A stretch of DNA of 39,529 nucleotides. Origin: an uncultured Mailhella sp. GTDB taxonomy: Bacteria > Desulfobacterota > Desulfovibrionia > Desulfovibrionales > Desulfovibrionaceae. Position numbers and translations under genes: made by a program. Shown here piece by piece: positions 8,420-16,613 of this stretch. The stretch covers positions 1-39,529 of the forward strand of contig NZ_CALUYL010000029.1 of assembly GCF_944324995.1 (NCBI RefSeq), in the 5' to 3' direction. Under the pieces are notes generated by a model that ran no database searches, was not told where the DNA came from, and saw nothing but the letters and a program-made list of their open reading frames with translations. The first letter of the stretch is position 1. Every line of letters starts with the position of its first letter.

Positions 8420-8446
8420 CCTCCGCCGCCTTCACGGCGGCGGAGG
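8420..8446 (+). other. Intercistronic hairpin between GRE and activase
   Basis: A perfect 11-base-pair GC stem (CCTCCGCCGCC with its complement) and a TTCAC loop sit 12 bases after the GRE stop codon. Only CTTT follows, so full termination is unlikely. Such hairpins often protect the 3' end of an abundant upstream message or reduce downstream expression, which would fit a GRE needed in excess over its activase. The function is inferred. Confidence 0.7.
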
Positions 8447-8529
8447 CTTTGGGCTCCCATCCGGAGCCGACACGCCCGAGCACATTTGCCGACGGTTGCG
8501 CACCCGAGGCCGACAAAGAGGAGACGATC

Positions 8530-9441
8530 ATGGAGTCCCTGAAAGGACGCATCTTCAACATCCAGAAATTTTCCGTTCACGACGGCCCCGGCGTGCGGGA
8601 CACCGTTTTCATGAAAGGCTGCCCGCTCCGCTGCCTGTGGTGTTCCAATCCCGAGTCGCAAAGCCCCCAGCCCCAGATCGGCTGGCGCGAAAAAAAATGC
8701 ATCGGCTGCGGCATCTGCCTGAAGGTGTGCCCCAGCGGTGCCCTCTCCCGCGCCGAGGACGGCCGCATCGAACGCGACAACAGCAAATGCACTCTCTGCA
8801 TGCAATGCGTCAAACACTGCTACGCCAAGGCCATGCACGTGTACGGCGAAGCCCTCGACGTCGATGAACTTTATGCACGCGTCCGCAATCAGCCGCTCGC
8901 CTGGAGAAGCGACGGCGGCGTGACCGTCAGCGGCGGAGAGCCGCTCATGCAGGCCGAATTCGTGGCCGCGCTGCTGGCCAAATTCCGCCGCTACGCCATC
9001 CACACCGCCATCGAAACCACGCTGTTCGCCTCCTGGGAAAAGGTGGCCCTCGTGGCGGCGCAGTGCTGCCTCATCTACGCCGACATGAAATTCTTCTCTT
9101 CCGAGAAGCACAAACAGTACACCGGCGTAGAGAACACGATCATCAAGGAAAACCTGCTCCGGCTGAAAACCGAATTTCCCTCCGTGGAACTCATCGTCCG
9201 CACGCCGGTCATTCCCGGCATCAACGACGACCGCGAAGAGCTGAACAACATCGCCGACTTTCTGAAGCAGGTTCCCGGCCTGAACGATTACGAACTCTTG
9301 CCCTTCCACTCCTTCGGCGCGCCGAAATACGAGCAGCTGGGCATGGATTATGCCGTCAAGGATCTGAAAAGTCAGGACAAGGAAGAAATCGCCCTGCTGA
9401 ACAATGAACTGCGTCGCCGCATCGGACTCGCGACGGCGTAA
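8530..9441 (+). CDS. GRE-activating radical SAM enzyme
   Basis: A 303-residue activase that uses S-adenosylmethionine and a [4Fe-4S] cluster to abstract hydrogen from the GRE glycine. The radical SAM motif CxxxCxxC is Cys31, Cys35 and Cys38 (GCPLRCLWCSNPE). Two ferredoxin-like clusters follow, CIGCGICLKVC (57-67) and CTLCMQCVKHC (87-97), as in activases of glycerol dehydratase, arylacetate decarboxylase and related enzymes. PFL activase lacks these clusters. The SAM-binding SGGEP motif is present after residue 130. The start at 8530 has a GAGGA site. The HemB homologue starts 17 bases after its stop, so the two are probably co-transcribed. Assignment is firm; partner assignment to the adjacent GRE rests on context. 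Confidence 0.93.
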   Translation: MESLKGRIFNIQKFSVHDGPGVRDTVFMKGCPLRCLWCSNPESQSPQPQIGWREKKCIGCGICLKVCPSGALSRAEDGRIERDNSKCTLCMQCVKHCYAKAMHVYGEALDVDELYARVRNQPLAWRSDGGVTVSGGEPLMQAEFVAALLAKFRRYAIHTAIETTLFASWEKVALVAAQCCLIYADMKFFSSEKHKQYTGVENTIIKENLLRLKTEFPSVELIVRTPVIPGINDDREELNNIADFLKQVPGLNDYELLPFHSFGAPKYEQLGMDYAVKDLKSQDKEEIALLNNELRRRIGLATA

Positions 9442-9458
9442 CTGCAACGGAGAATCGC

Positions 9459-10451
9459 ATGCAAAACTTTTTCCGCGGACGCCGTCTGCGCCGCAATGCC
9501 GTCATTCGCGAAATGATGGAAGAAGTCTCCCTCCGCGCCGCGGACCTCATGATGGGCTACATCGTGGTGGACACCGACGACAAAGACTTCCGCAAGCCCA
9601 TCGCCTCTCTGCCCGGCATGTATCAGATGTCGATAGATCAGCTGGAGAGGCAGGTGGGCGAAGCCGTGGACGCCGGTCTCAGATCGCTCATGCTTTTCGG
9701 CATTCCGGCAGCAAAGGATGAAAAGGGCAGCGAAGCCTATGCGGAAAACGGCATCATTCAGCGCGCCGTGCGCCGCCTGAAAAAGCACTGGCCCGACCTT
9801 CAGGTCGTCACCGACGTGTGCCTCTGCGAATACACCTCGCACGGCCACTGCGGCCTTCTGGCCGAAGGCGACCACTCCGGCCACGTGCTCAACGATCCCA
9901 CGCGCGAGCTCATCGCCCGCACGGCCCTGAGTCACGCGCAGGCCGGCTCCGACATGATCGCCCCCTCCGACATGATGGACGGACGCATTCTCGCCATCCG
10001 CGAAACGCTGGACGCCGCAGGCTTCGTCGATCTTCCCATCATGTCCTACGCGGTCAAGTACGCCTCCGCCTACTACGGCCCCTTCCGCGACGCCGCCGAA
10101 TCCTCCCCGCACTTCGGCGACCGCCGCTCCTATCAGATGGATCCCGCCCTCGTGACCGACGGTCTGCGCGAAGCCGCCGCCGACATCCGCGAAGGCGCGG
10201 ACATCATCATGGTCAAGCCCGCCGGCCCCTATCTGGACATGATAACCAGAGTTTCCGAACGCTTCGACGTGCCCGTGGCGGCCTATCAGGTCAGCGGCGA
10301 ATACGCCATGATCCGCGCCGCCGCCCAAAACGGCTGGATTGACGAAGAGGCCGTCATTCTGGAATCTCTTCTCGGCATACGCCGCGCCGGAGCCAAGATC
10401 ATCATGACCTACTTCACGGAAGAGCTGCTGAAAAAGCGTCTCGTCCGATAA
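9459..10451 (+). CDS. hemB: HemB-type 5-aminolevulinate dehydratase homologue
   Basis: A 330-residue porphobilinogen synthase homologue that aligns along its whole length with E. coli HemB. The zinc cysteines are kept (DVCLCEYTSHGHCG: C121, C123, C131), as are both Schiff-base lysines (K200 in SYAVKYAS, K253 in MVKPAGPYLD). The usual PLFV segment after helix 1 reads GYIVVD here. An intact active site predicts condensation of two 5-aminolevulinate molecules, or of a related amino ketone. What is odd is the position: it sits between a GRE activase and a permease, with no other haem gene in the window. It may be the only hemB of the genome in an unusual place, or a paralogue recruited to the GRE pathway. 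The sequence alone cannot separate these. Confidence 0.88.
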   Translation: MQNFFRGRRLRRNAVIREMMEEVSLRAADLMMGYIVVDTDDKDFRKPIASLPGMYQMSIDQLERQVGEAVDAGLRSLMLFGIPAAKDEKGSEAYAENGIIQRAVRRLKKHWPDLQVVTDVCLCEYTSHGHCGLLAEGDHSGHVLNDPTRELIARTALSHAQAGSDMIAPSDMMDGRILAIRETLDAAGFVDLPIMSYAVKYASAYYGPFRDAAESSPHFGDRRSYQMDPALVTDGLREAAADIREGADIIMVKPAGPYLDMITRVSERFDVPVAAYQVSGEYAMIRAAAQNGWIDEEAVILESLLGIRRAGAKIIMTYFTEELLKKRLVR

Positions 10452-10534
10452 CGCCGGGAAACATCCTTTCCCTTCACCCCCAGACCTATTACAAGATCCC
10501 CCGGAATATTTCAGAAGAAACCAAGGAGTCCGCC

Positions 10535-11944
10535 ATGACATCGATAAGCAGCATGCTCCGCAATCCCAAGTTCACCAGAACCGTCCTGCCCCTCGTCATC
10601 TACATGGTCCTTACGCTGCTCCCCACGCCCGAAGGCCTCACACCCGTGGGTCAGCGGGCCTTTGCGCTCGTTGTCGCAGGCATTCTGACCTTCAGCATGC
10701 AGCCCATCGACATCGCCATCTCCGTGCCTCTCTTTGTTCTTCTGGCTGTTCCGGCGGGCATCTTCTCCATGGGCGAAGCCATGAGCAGCTTCATGGGACC
10801 GGCGTTCATCTTCGTGTTCGCCATGGTCTGTCTGGCCATAGCGTTTGAAAAATCCGGCCTGACCAGACGCATCGCCCTCTTCATCGTTTCCAAGTCCGGC
10901 GGCAGTCCGAAACGTCTGCTCTTCCTGTTCATCGCCACGGCAGCGCTCTGCTCCTCCGTGCTCGCCGACATTCCCGTGCTCGTCATGCTCTTTCCCATCT
11001 GCCTGGAAATCATCAAGAAAAACGACTGCAACGTGCGCGGAAGCAATTTTGCCCAGTCCCTGCTGCTCGGCATAGGCAGCGGCTGCTTCCTCGGCGGCAT
11101 GGCCCCCCCCGCCGGCAGCGCCGCCAACCCTACCTCCATCCAGATTCTGGAACAGGCCACCGGTCTCCACATCAGCTTCATGGAATGGGCCGCCATCGGC
11201 ATGCCCGTGCTCATCCTGCTCATTCCCTGCATCTGGCTGAGCTTCGTCATCCTCATGCCCAGCGAAATCAAGCAGCTCAAGGGCATGGATCACTTTGAAG
11301 AGGACATGAAGCAGCTCGGCAGCATCTCCCGCAAGGAAAAGCTCTTCCTCATCGTCTTCGGTCTCACCCTCCTTCTGTGGTTCACCGACCGCGTCCACGG
11401 CATCTCCACGCAGGTGATCTCCATGATAAGCGTGGCCGTGCTCTCCCTGCCCGGCATCGACGTGTTCAACTGGAGACGCGACAGCGCAGACGTGAACTGG
11501 GACGCCATCATGCTCGTAGGCGGCGCAACCTCCTTCGGCGCCATGCTCACCAAGACCGGCGTCATCACCTGGTTCGCCCACGAATACCTCATGTCCTTCT
11601 CCTCCCTGCCCCTCGCCATGCTCTTCCTCTGCATCTGCGTGGTCATGATCATTTCCCAGTTCCCCATTCCCGCCGGCGCAGGCGCCGTGGCCACCCTGGC
11701 CCCCGCCTTCCTCGCCGTGGCAGAAATGGGCAACTTCAATCCCGCAGGCGTCATCATGGTGGTGGCTCTCTCCCAGGCCGCTCCCATCCTGTCGCCGGCC
11801 GTGTGCTTCTACCCCATCATCAACTCCACCGGTCTGCTGAACATCACCAGCGCATGGAAAACCGGCTTCTTCATCGCCATTGCGGAAATAGCCCTCATCC
11901 TGGCCTCGATGCTCACGGTGGGCAGCGTTCTCAACTTCCTCTAA
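10535..11944 (+). CDS. SLC13/DASS-type anion permease
   Basis: A 469-residue integral membrane protein with about 11-12 hydrophobic segments, resembling the divalent anion:sodium symporter (DASS, SLC13) branch of the ion transporter superfamily. The two re-entrant regions look like PPAGSAANPTS (near residues 190-200) and PIPAGAGAVATLAP (near 375-390), at pseudo-symmetric positions. Relatives import dicarboxylates, sulfate or other small anions. In this operon it probably brings in the GRE substrate, which would therefore be anionic. The start has AAGGAG eight bases upstream. The next gene begins 13 bases after its stop. Family level is moderately sure; the substrate is unknown. Confidence 0.78.
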   Translation: MTSISSMLRNPKFTRTVLPLVIYMVLTLLPTPEGLTPVGQRAFALVVAGILTFSMQPIDIAISVPLFVLLAVPAGIFSMGEAMSSFMGPAFIFVFAMVCLAIAFEKSGLTRRIALFIVSKSGGSPKRLLFLFIATAALCSSVLADIPVLVMLFPICLEIIKKNDCNVRGSNFAQSLLLGIGSGCFLGGMAPPAGSAANPTSIQILEQATGLHISFMEWAAIGMPVLILLIPCIWLSFVILMPSEIKQLKGMDHFEEDMKQLGSISRKEKLFLIVFGLTLLLWFTDRVHGISTQVISMISVAVLSLPGIDVFNWRRDSADVNWDAIMLVGGATSFGAMLTKTGVITWFAHEYLMSFSSLPLAMLFLCICVVMIISQFPIPAGAGAVATLAPAFLAVAEMGNFNPAGVIMVVALSQAAPILSPAVCFYPIINSTGLLNITSAWKTGFFIAIAEIALILASMLTVGSVLNFL

Positions 11945-11957
11945 AAGGAGCTTCTCC

Positions 11958-12725
11958 ATGTGGAAAATCACCCCTCTTCACGTCGGATCGGTAACCACCA
12001 TCGCCGGCGGACTCATCATGAAACACGGCGCCAAGTCCAACCCCGGGGAACTGGTGCAGGTACCCCACATCGCCTGGCTCCTGGAAGACGCCTCCCGCAA
12101 CCGCAGAATTCTGGTCGATACCGGCTCCGACAACAACAACGAACGCAATTCGAGACTCCACAATCCCGTGGACCGCTCCAAGGGCAAGCACATCGTCAAG
12201 GCTCTTGAGGACAAAGGTCTCCAGCCCGGCGACATCGACGCCATCATCGTCACCCACCTGCACTGGGATCACGCGCAGGCCGTGCTCGATCTGCCCTCGA
12301 CCCTGCCGGTCATCTGCCAGAAGTCGGAACTGCTGTTCGCCGTGGCTCCCTATCCCACCGACGCCAAGCACTACGAAACGGCCGTGAAGGATCAGGTGCC
12401 CTACTTCCTTCAGTGCTACCATCAGTACGAACTCGTGGAAGGCGAGGAAGTCATCGAGCCCGGGCTCAGCGTAGTTCCGCTGCCCGGCCATTCCTGCGGC
12501 TCCCAAGGCGTGATCGTGGACACCAAAGACGGACGCTTCGTCATCGCCGGCGACCTCATCAACATCCGGCAGAACTGGGAGAAGCGCACGCCCGGCGGCA
12601 TCTACAACGACATCAAGGCCTACTTTGAATCTTTCGCCCGCCTGGACAAGCTGGAAAAGGAAGGCGCCGTCATCCTTCCCGCCCACGACTTCTGGGTGTT
12701 CGAGAACTATCCCGTCATGGGCTAG
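11958..12725 (+). CDS. Lactonase-like metallo-beta-lactamase fold hydrolase 1
   Basis: A 255-residue MBL-fold protein most like the N-acyl-homoserine lactonase (AttM/AiiA) group. The zinc motif HxHxDH is complete (HLHWDH, residues 100-105), with further ligands in PGHSCGS, AGDL (Asp) and PAHD. These enzymes hydrolyse lactones or other cyclic esters. In a catabolic operon a sugar-type or hydroxyacid lactone is more likely than a quorum signal. A strong AAAAGGAG site precedes the start, 13 bases after the permease stop. It has no signal peptide and should be cytoplasmic. A second member of the same group lies two genes downstream, so the two may act on different intermediates. Confidence 0.82.
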   Translation: MWKITPLHVGSVTTIAGGLIMKHGAKSNPGELVQVPHIAWLLEDASRNRRILVDTGSDNNNERNSRLHNPVDRSKGKHIVKALEDKGLQPGDIDAIIVTHLHWDHAQAVLDLPSTLPVICQKSELLFAVAPYPTDAKHYETAVKDQVPYFLQCYHQYELVEGEEVIEPGLSVVPLPGHSCGSQGVIVDTKDGRFVIAGDLINIRQNWEKRTPGGIYNDIKAYFESFARLDKLEKEGAVILPAHDFWVFENYPVMG

Positions 12726-12858
12726 AAGCACACAGGGGGGCCACTCCGGCCCTCCATATCCGCCGCGAGGACATTGCAAAAAGACGCCGCAAATACTATG
12801 ATAATCGTGACTGGTACTTATGTCGCAAACATCCGCGACACCTGGCAAGGAGGGTATT

Positions 12859-13188
12859 ATGGGCGCCACGTCTGAATCATGCATCCTCATCGGCGGCTAC
12901 GCGCAGCCTCCGAAAGAAACGGCCGCAAACTTTACCTACAACATTCTGTCCTGTCAGATTCTCATCAACAAGAAATCCCACTGCATCGTGCAGTGTCATT
13001 TCAACACCATAAGCTCGCTCACGTCCGACTACATCAACGATCTGCTGTTCGGCTACTGCTTCGACGAGCCGCTGGAACCTATTCTGGAAAAAATTCAGAC
13101 GCACATCCACCTCGCCATCACAAGCAGCATCGTTCACGCCCTGCGCAACGCGCAGGAACGCTTCCGGCAGATAGACATTCCCGCGTAA
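12859..13188 (+). CDS. DUF3870-like small protein
   Basis: A 109-residue protein I match by eye to DUF3870 (about 95 residues). It has the early GGYAQPP segment (expected GYA.LP), a central beta-rich stretch and the conserved end DLLFGYCFDEPLEPILEKI followed by a helix ending in ALRNAQERF. No biochemical role is known to me for this family. The start is the ATG at 12859, preceded by AAGGAGGG. It follows a 133-base gap after the first MBL gene and is followed by a terminator-like hairpin. Its place between two lactonase-like genes suggests a structural or regulatory partner rather than a separate enzyme. Several Cys residues are present but not in a metal-binding pattern. Confidence 0.65.
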   Translation: MGATSESCILIGGYAQPPKETAANFTYNILSCQILINKKSHCIVQCHFNTISSLTSDYINDLLFGYCFDEPLEPILEKIQTHIHLAITSSIVHALRNAQERFRQIDIPA

Positions 13189-13264
13189 GCCAACCTTCAA
13201 CCGTTTTCCCTTCGGGGGTTCGACTGGCCGTCCATGCCACGGACACGCCGTCGCGTCGAACCAC

Positions 13265-13314
13265 AGGCCCGCTTTCAGCTCCTCCCTTCCGTCGAGTTGA
13301 ATCGGGCCTTTTTT
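13265..13314 (+). terminator. Intra-operon terminator-like hairpin
   Basis: The arms AGGCCCG (13265-13271) and CGGGCCT (13303-13309) are followed by a run of six T. The loop is long (31 bases), so it may terminate only partly. It would reduce transcription of the second MBL gene and the dehydrogenase relative to upstream genes. Confidence 0.6.
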
Positions 13315-13370
13315 AATTCCCTTCTTCCGGCCGCCGCGCCGGACATGCTTCACCATCCAAGGAGAACAGC

Positions 13371-14150
13371 ATGAACGAACCCACCCTGAACGTGCTCCCT
13401 CTCGGGCATCTCGACTGCCAGTATTTCCGCATCGTGGCCGGATGCGACGAGAGCAGAATGTACCGCTCCCCGGTCAGCGCCCTGCTGATACGGCATCCCA
13501 GGCTCGGCAACATTCTCTACGACACCGGCAACAGCCCCTACAGCCGGTGGGAATACGGCGAAGACATCAACAGCGTCTATCCCGTCGGCAGCTTCGTTTC
13601 CATCGAGCAGGCCCTGCGCCTTCACGGACTCAAATGCTCCGACATCGACATGATCATCCTCTCCCATCTGCACTTCGATCACGTGGGGGGACTTCGCTAC
13701 TTTCAGGGCACAAAAGCCATCAGGAACGTCATCGTGGCCGAAAGCGAGCTGCAAAGCGCCTGCTTCAGCGTGTTCACGGGCGAGGAACACAGCGCGTACA
13801 TCAAGAGCCTGTTCGACGTGGAAGGCGTGGTGTACAGGCCCATCCGCGAAACAACCGAACTTGCTCCCGATCTCACGCTCTTCATTCAGAAGGCGCACAC
13901 GCCCGGCGTGACGGGACTCATCGTCAAAACCCGCACACTTGGCAACGTCATCGTCACCAGCGACGCCGTGTACACGAAGGAAACCTGGGAAACGTCCACG
14001 CCTCCCGGCGGCCCCATCAACAAGGGCACCGAAGACTTTCTCGCCAACCTTCAGCGTCTGAGAGACATGCAGAAGCAGTACGACGCCGTCATGCTGTTCG
14101 GACACGACAGCGAACAGATTCAGGAATGGAGCCTCAAAGGCGACATCTGA
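13371..14150 (+). CDS. Lactonase-like metallo-beta-lactamase fold hydrolase 2
   Basis: A 259-residue cytoplasmic MBL-fold protein of the same lactonase-like group as the gene at 11958. The zinc motif HxHxDH is complete (HLHFDH, residues 99-104), with later ligands in AHTPG, SDAV (Asp) and FGHDS. It keeps the long N-terminal segment with YDTGNSPYS, typical of lactonase-type members. AAGGAG precedes the start. It is clearly diverged from its neighbour, so a recent tandem duplication is unlikely and two distinct steps or substrates are more probable. The dehydrogenase starts 34 bases downstream. Confidence 0.82.
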   Translation: MNEPTLNVLPLGHLDCQYFRIVAGCDESRMYRSPVSALLIRHPRLGNILYDTGNSPYSRWEYGEDINSVYPVGSFVSIEQALRLHGLKCSDIDMIILSHLHFDHVGGLRYFQGTKAIRNVIVAESELQSACFSVFTGEEHSAYIKSLFDVEGVVYRPIRETTELAPDLTLFIQKAHTPGVTGLIVKTRTLGNVIVTSDAVYTKETWETSTPPGGPINKGTEDFLANLQRLRDMQKQYDAVMLFGHDSEQIQEWSLKGDI

Positions 14151-14184
14151 ACCACAACCATCCCATCCCACAAGGAGCATCATC

Positions 14185-14940
14185 ATGGAACTGAACCTGA
14201 AAGGAAAACATGTGGTCGTCACCGGCGGGGCCAACGGCCTCTGCCACGACATAGCCGCCGCCTACTACGAAGCCGGAGCCGACGTCTGCCTCGTGGACAT
14301 CGCGCCGAACCTCGCCGAGGCCGCCAAGGGTCTTGAAAAGGACCGCAAGATCACCTGCGTCAGCTGCGATCTGAGCAAGCTGGATCAGCTTCCCGCCGAC
14401 TACGAAGCCATAAAGGCATGCTGCGGCGGCCGCATCGACGTGCTGTTCAACGGCGCGGGCATCCAGTACCGGGCCAAGGCCGAAGAATTTCCGCTGTCGA
14501 GGTGGAAGCTGATTCTGGACATCAATCTCAACGCGGTGTTCGCGCTCTCCCAGCTCGCCGGACGCGACATGCTGGCGCAGGGCTACGGACGCATCATCAA
14601 CATGGCGTCCATGACGTCCTTCTTCGGCAGCGAAATGGTTCCGGCCTACGCCTCCAGCAAGGGCGCCGTGGCCCAGCTGACCAAGGCCCTGTCCAACGAA
14701 TGGGCCAGCCGCGGCGTCAACGTCAACGCCATCGCCCCCGGCTACATGATCACCAAGCTGACCGCCGACATGCAGGAAAAGAATCCCGCGCAGTACAAGG
14801 AAATCACCAGCCGCATTCCCATGAAGCGCTGGGGCACCGGACAGGATCTGGGCGGACTTGCCGTGTTCCTCGCCAGCAGCGCCGCCGACTACATCACCGG
14901 AGCCGTCATTCCCGTTGACGGCGGCTATCTCGGAAAATAA
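14185..14940 (+). CDS. Short-chain dehydrogenase/reductase, KduD-like
   Basis: A 251-residue classical SDR that oxidises or reduces an alcohol/ketone pair with NAD(P). The catalytic residues are present: Asn115, Ser142 (NMASMTS), Tyr155 and Lys159 (YASSKGA), and the NNAG-type motif appears as FNGAGI. The overall sequence resembles 2-deoxy-D-gluconate dehydrogenases (KduD type). The glycine-rich cofactor motif reads TGGANGLC, with Cys20 where TGxxxGxG expects the third Gly, which may alter cofactor binding. AAGGAG precedes the start. It is the last gene of the operon and is closed by a strong terminator. It probably handles a hydroxyacid or ketone made upstream. Confidence 0.86.
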   Translation: MELNLKGKHVVVTGGANGLCHDIAAAYYEAGADVCLVDIAPNLAEAAKGLEKDRKITCVSCDLSKLDQLPADYEAIKACCGGRIDVLFNGAGIQYRAKAEEFPLSRWKLILDINLNAVFALSQLAGRDMLAQGYGRIINMASMTSFFGSEMVPAYASSKGAVAQLTKALSNEWASRGVNVNAIAPGYMITKLTADMQEKNPAQYKEITSRIPMKRWGTGQDLGGLAVFLASSAADYITGAVIPVDGGYLGK

Positions 14941-14964
14941 CGCAGGCCAGATTGCCTGAATACG

Positions 14965-14995
14965 GCCCTTCCGCCCTCGGCAGAAGGGCTTTTTT
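14965..14995 (+). terminator. Terminator of the GRE operon
   Basis: GCCCTTC (14965-14971) and GAAGGGC (14983-14989) form a stem followed by six T. It lies 25 bases after the dehydrogenase stop and marks the end of the operon. Confidence 0.85.
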
Positions 14996-15345
14996 CATGC
15001 CGCAGGGGCACGGGCAGCTTCGTCGGGGATCACACATCGGGCGGCAGCGCGGAAAAACGCATCCACCTGATCGCATCCAACTCTTCAGGAACGCGGCGGG
15101 GGACATGCTGCCGGCGAAGGCCTTCCGCGCTGTCGCCCTTCGTCATGCCGCCCCGCTCTTCGACTCCGGCGAAGCTCACGCGGAAGGTCAACACCTGAGA
15201 TCAGGCTTTCCTGAAAGCGGCGTGTCCTCCAATCTCATCCGGGCGGACGCCCCTGACGCAGGGACGCCTGGCTTTCCCCAAAACGTACCGACGTCGCACG
15301 GCCGCCACCGCGCCGCACGTCGTCAGGCGCAAAACATTCCCCCTT
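14996..15345. other. Intergenic region between convergent units
   Basis: About 350 GC-rich bases between two convergent transcription units. I see no gene, repeat or regulatory motif in it. The open frames present lack a ribosome site and family similarity. Confidence 0.5.
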
Positions 15346-15392
15346 CAAAAAACGTTGACGCGCTCCCCCCAAAAATCAGGGAGGAGCGCGTC
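15346..15392 (-). terminator. Terminator of the minus-strand Met block
   Basis: On the minus strand, GACGCGCTCC pairs with GGAGCGCGTC (15357-15366 and 15383-15392). The stem can extend through the flanking C and G runs and is followed by AACG and six T. It lies about 40 bases beyond the aminotransferase stop. Confidence 0.85.
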
Positions 15393-15432
15393 TTCTGCCG
15401 AAAAGGACGAAGAACCGTCCGTCTCAGGCGCG

Positions 15433-16605
15433 TCAGCCTTTCAGGCCCGACATCTTTTTACGCATGTCGCCCAGGCGTTCCAGAGCCGCCTCAAGCGTAT
15501 CCTTCTTCTTGGCAAAGTGCAGGCGGATGTACCGGTTTTCCGGCTCCTTGAAGAAGCTCGATCCCGGCACGGCGCCCACGCCCACATGTTCGGCAAGCTT
15601 TTCGCAGAAGACGACGTCGCTCTCAAAGCCGAACTCCGAGATGTCAAGCAGCATATAGTACGCTCCTTCGGGATCGGTGTGCGGAATCTTCAGATCATCC
15701 AGCCCCTGCATGAACAGATTTTTCTTCTCCGTGTACAGCGCCGTGAGCTCGCGATAGTAGTCGTCCCCGAAGCGCAGTCCGGTCACGGCCGCCTCCTGCA
15801 GCGGCGACGCCGCGCCGACGGTGAGAAAATCATGCACCTTTCTGGCATGATCCACGATTTCGGGCGAGGCAATGATGTATCCGAGACGCCATCCCGTAAT
15901 CGAATAGGTCTTGGACAGCGAACTGCATGAAATGGTGCGCTCGGCCATGCCTGGCAGAGACGCCATGTACACGTGCCGGTGCGGCGCATAGACGATATGT
16001 TCATACACCTCGTCGGTGATGACGTAGGCGTCGTATTTGCGCGCAAGGGCGGCTATGATCTCCAGCTCCTCGCGGGTGAATACCTTGCCGCACGGGTTGG
16101 AGGGATTGCACAGAATGATGGCCTTGGGCTTCTGCCGGAAGGCGTCTTCGAGCTTTTCGGGATCAAAGCGGAAGGTCGGAGGCTCCAGCGGCACGTAGAT
16201 GGGCTCCGCGCCGGAAAGCACGGCGTCCGCGCCGTAGTTCTCATAGAAGGGCGAAAAGACCACGACCTTGTCGCCGGGATTGGTCACGGTCAGCATGGCG
16301 GCCATCATGGCTTCGGTGCTTCCGCAGGTGACGACGATCTCGGTATCGGGATCAATGGTGCGCCCCATGAAGCGGGACTGCTTGGCGGCGAGCGCTTCGC
16401 GGAAGTTCTGCGCGCCCCACGTCACCGAATACTGATGCGGCCCCTGTTGGGCCACTTCGGCCAGACGGTCGAGAATGGGTTTGGGCGGATCGAAGTCCGG
16501 AAAGCCCTGCGAAAGATTGATGGCCCCGAATTCCAGGGATACGCGGGTCATGCGGCGGATGACGGAATCCGTAAAACTGGCGGTTCTGTTGGAAAGTTTC
16601 TGCAT
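15433..16605 (-). CDS. Class I PLP-dependent aminotransferase, methionine-type candidate
   Basis: A 390-residue fold-type I aminotransferase that swaps an amino group between an amino acid and a 2-oxo acid. The PLP lysine is K232 in SSLSKTYSITGWRLGY. Further family marks are NPSNPCGK (168-174) and DEVYEH (199-204), plus the final Arg region RYIRLHFA. It resembles the YbdL / kynurenine-glutamine transaminase group, some of which prefer methionine. The start follows the FAD dehydrogenase stop by eight bases and uses GAGGTG overlapping that stop, so translation is coupled. With the methionine ABC transporter upstream it probably interconverts methionine and 4-methylthio-2-oxobutanoate. The specificity is inferred from context. 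Confidence 0.85.
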   Translation of the reverse strand: MQKLSNRTASFTDSVIRRMTRVSLEFGAINLSQGFPDFDPPKPILDRLAEVAQQGPHQYSVTWGAQNFREALAAKQSRFMGRTIDPDTEIVVTCGSTEAMMAAMLTVTNPGDKVVVFSPFYENYGADAVLSGAEPIYVPLEPPTFRFDPEKLEDAFRQKPKAIILCNPSNPCGKVFTREELEIIAALARKYDAYVITDEVYEHIVYAPHRHVYMASLPGMAERTISCSSLSKTYSITGWRLGYIIASPEIVDHARKVHDFLTVGAASPLQEAAVTGLRFGDDYYRELTALYTEKKNLFMQGLDDLKIPHTDPEGAYYMLLDISEFGFESDVVFCEKLAEHVGVGAVPGSSFFKEPENRYIRLHFAKKKDTLEAALERLGDMRKKMSGLKG

Positions 16606-16613
16606 GATGCACC

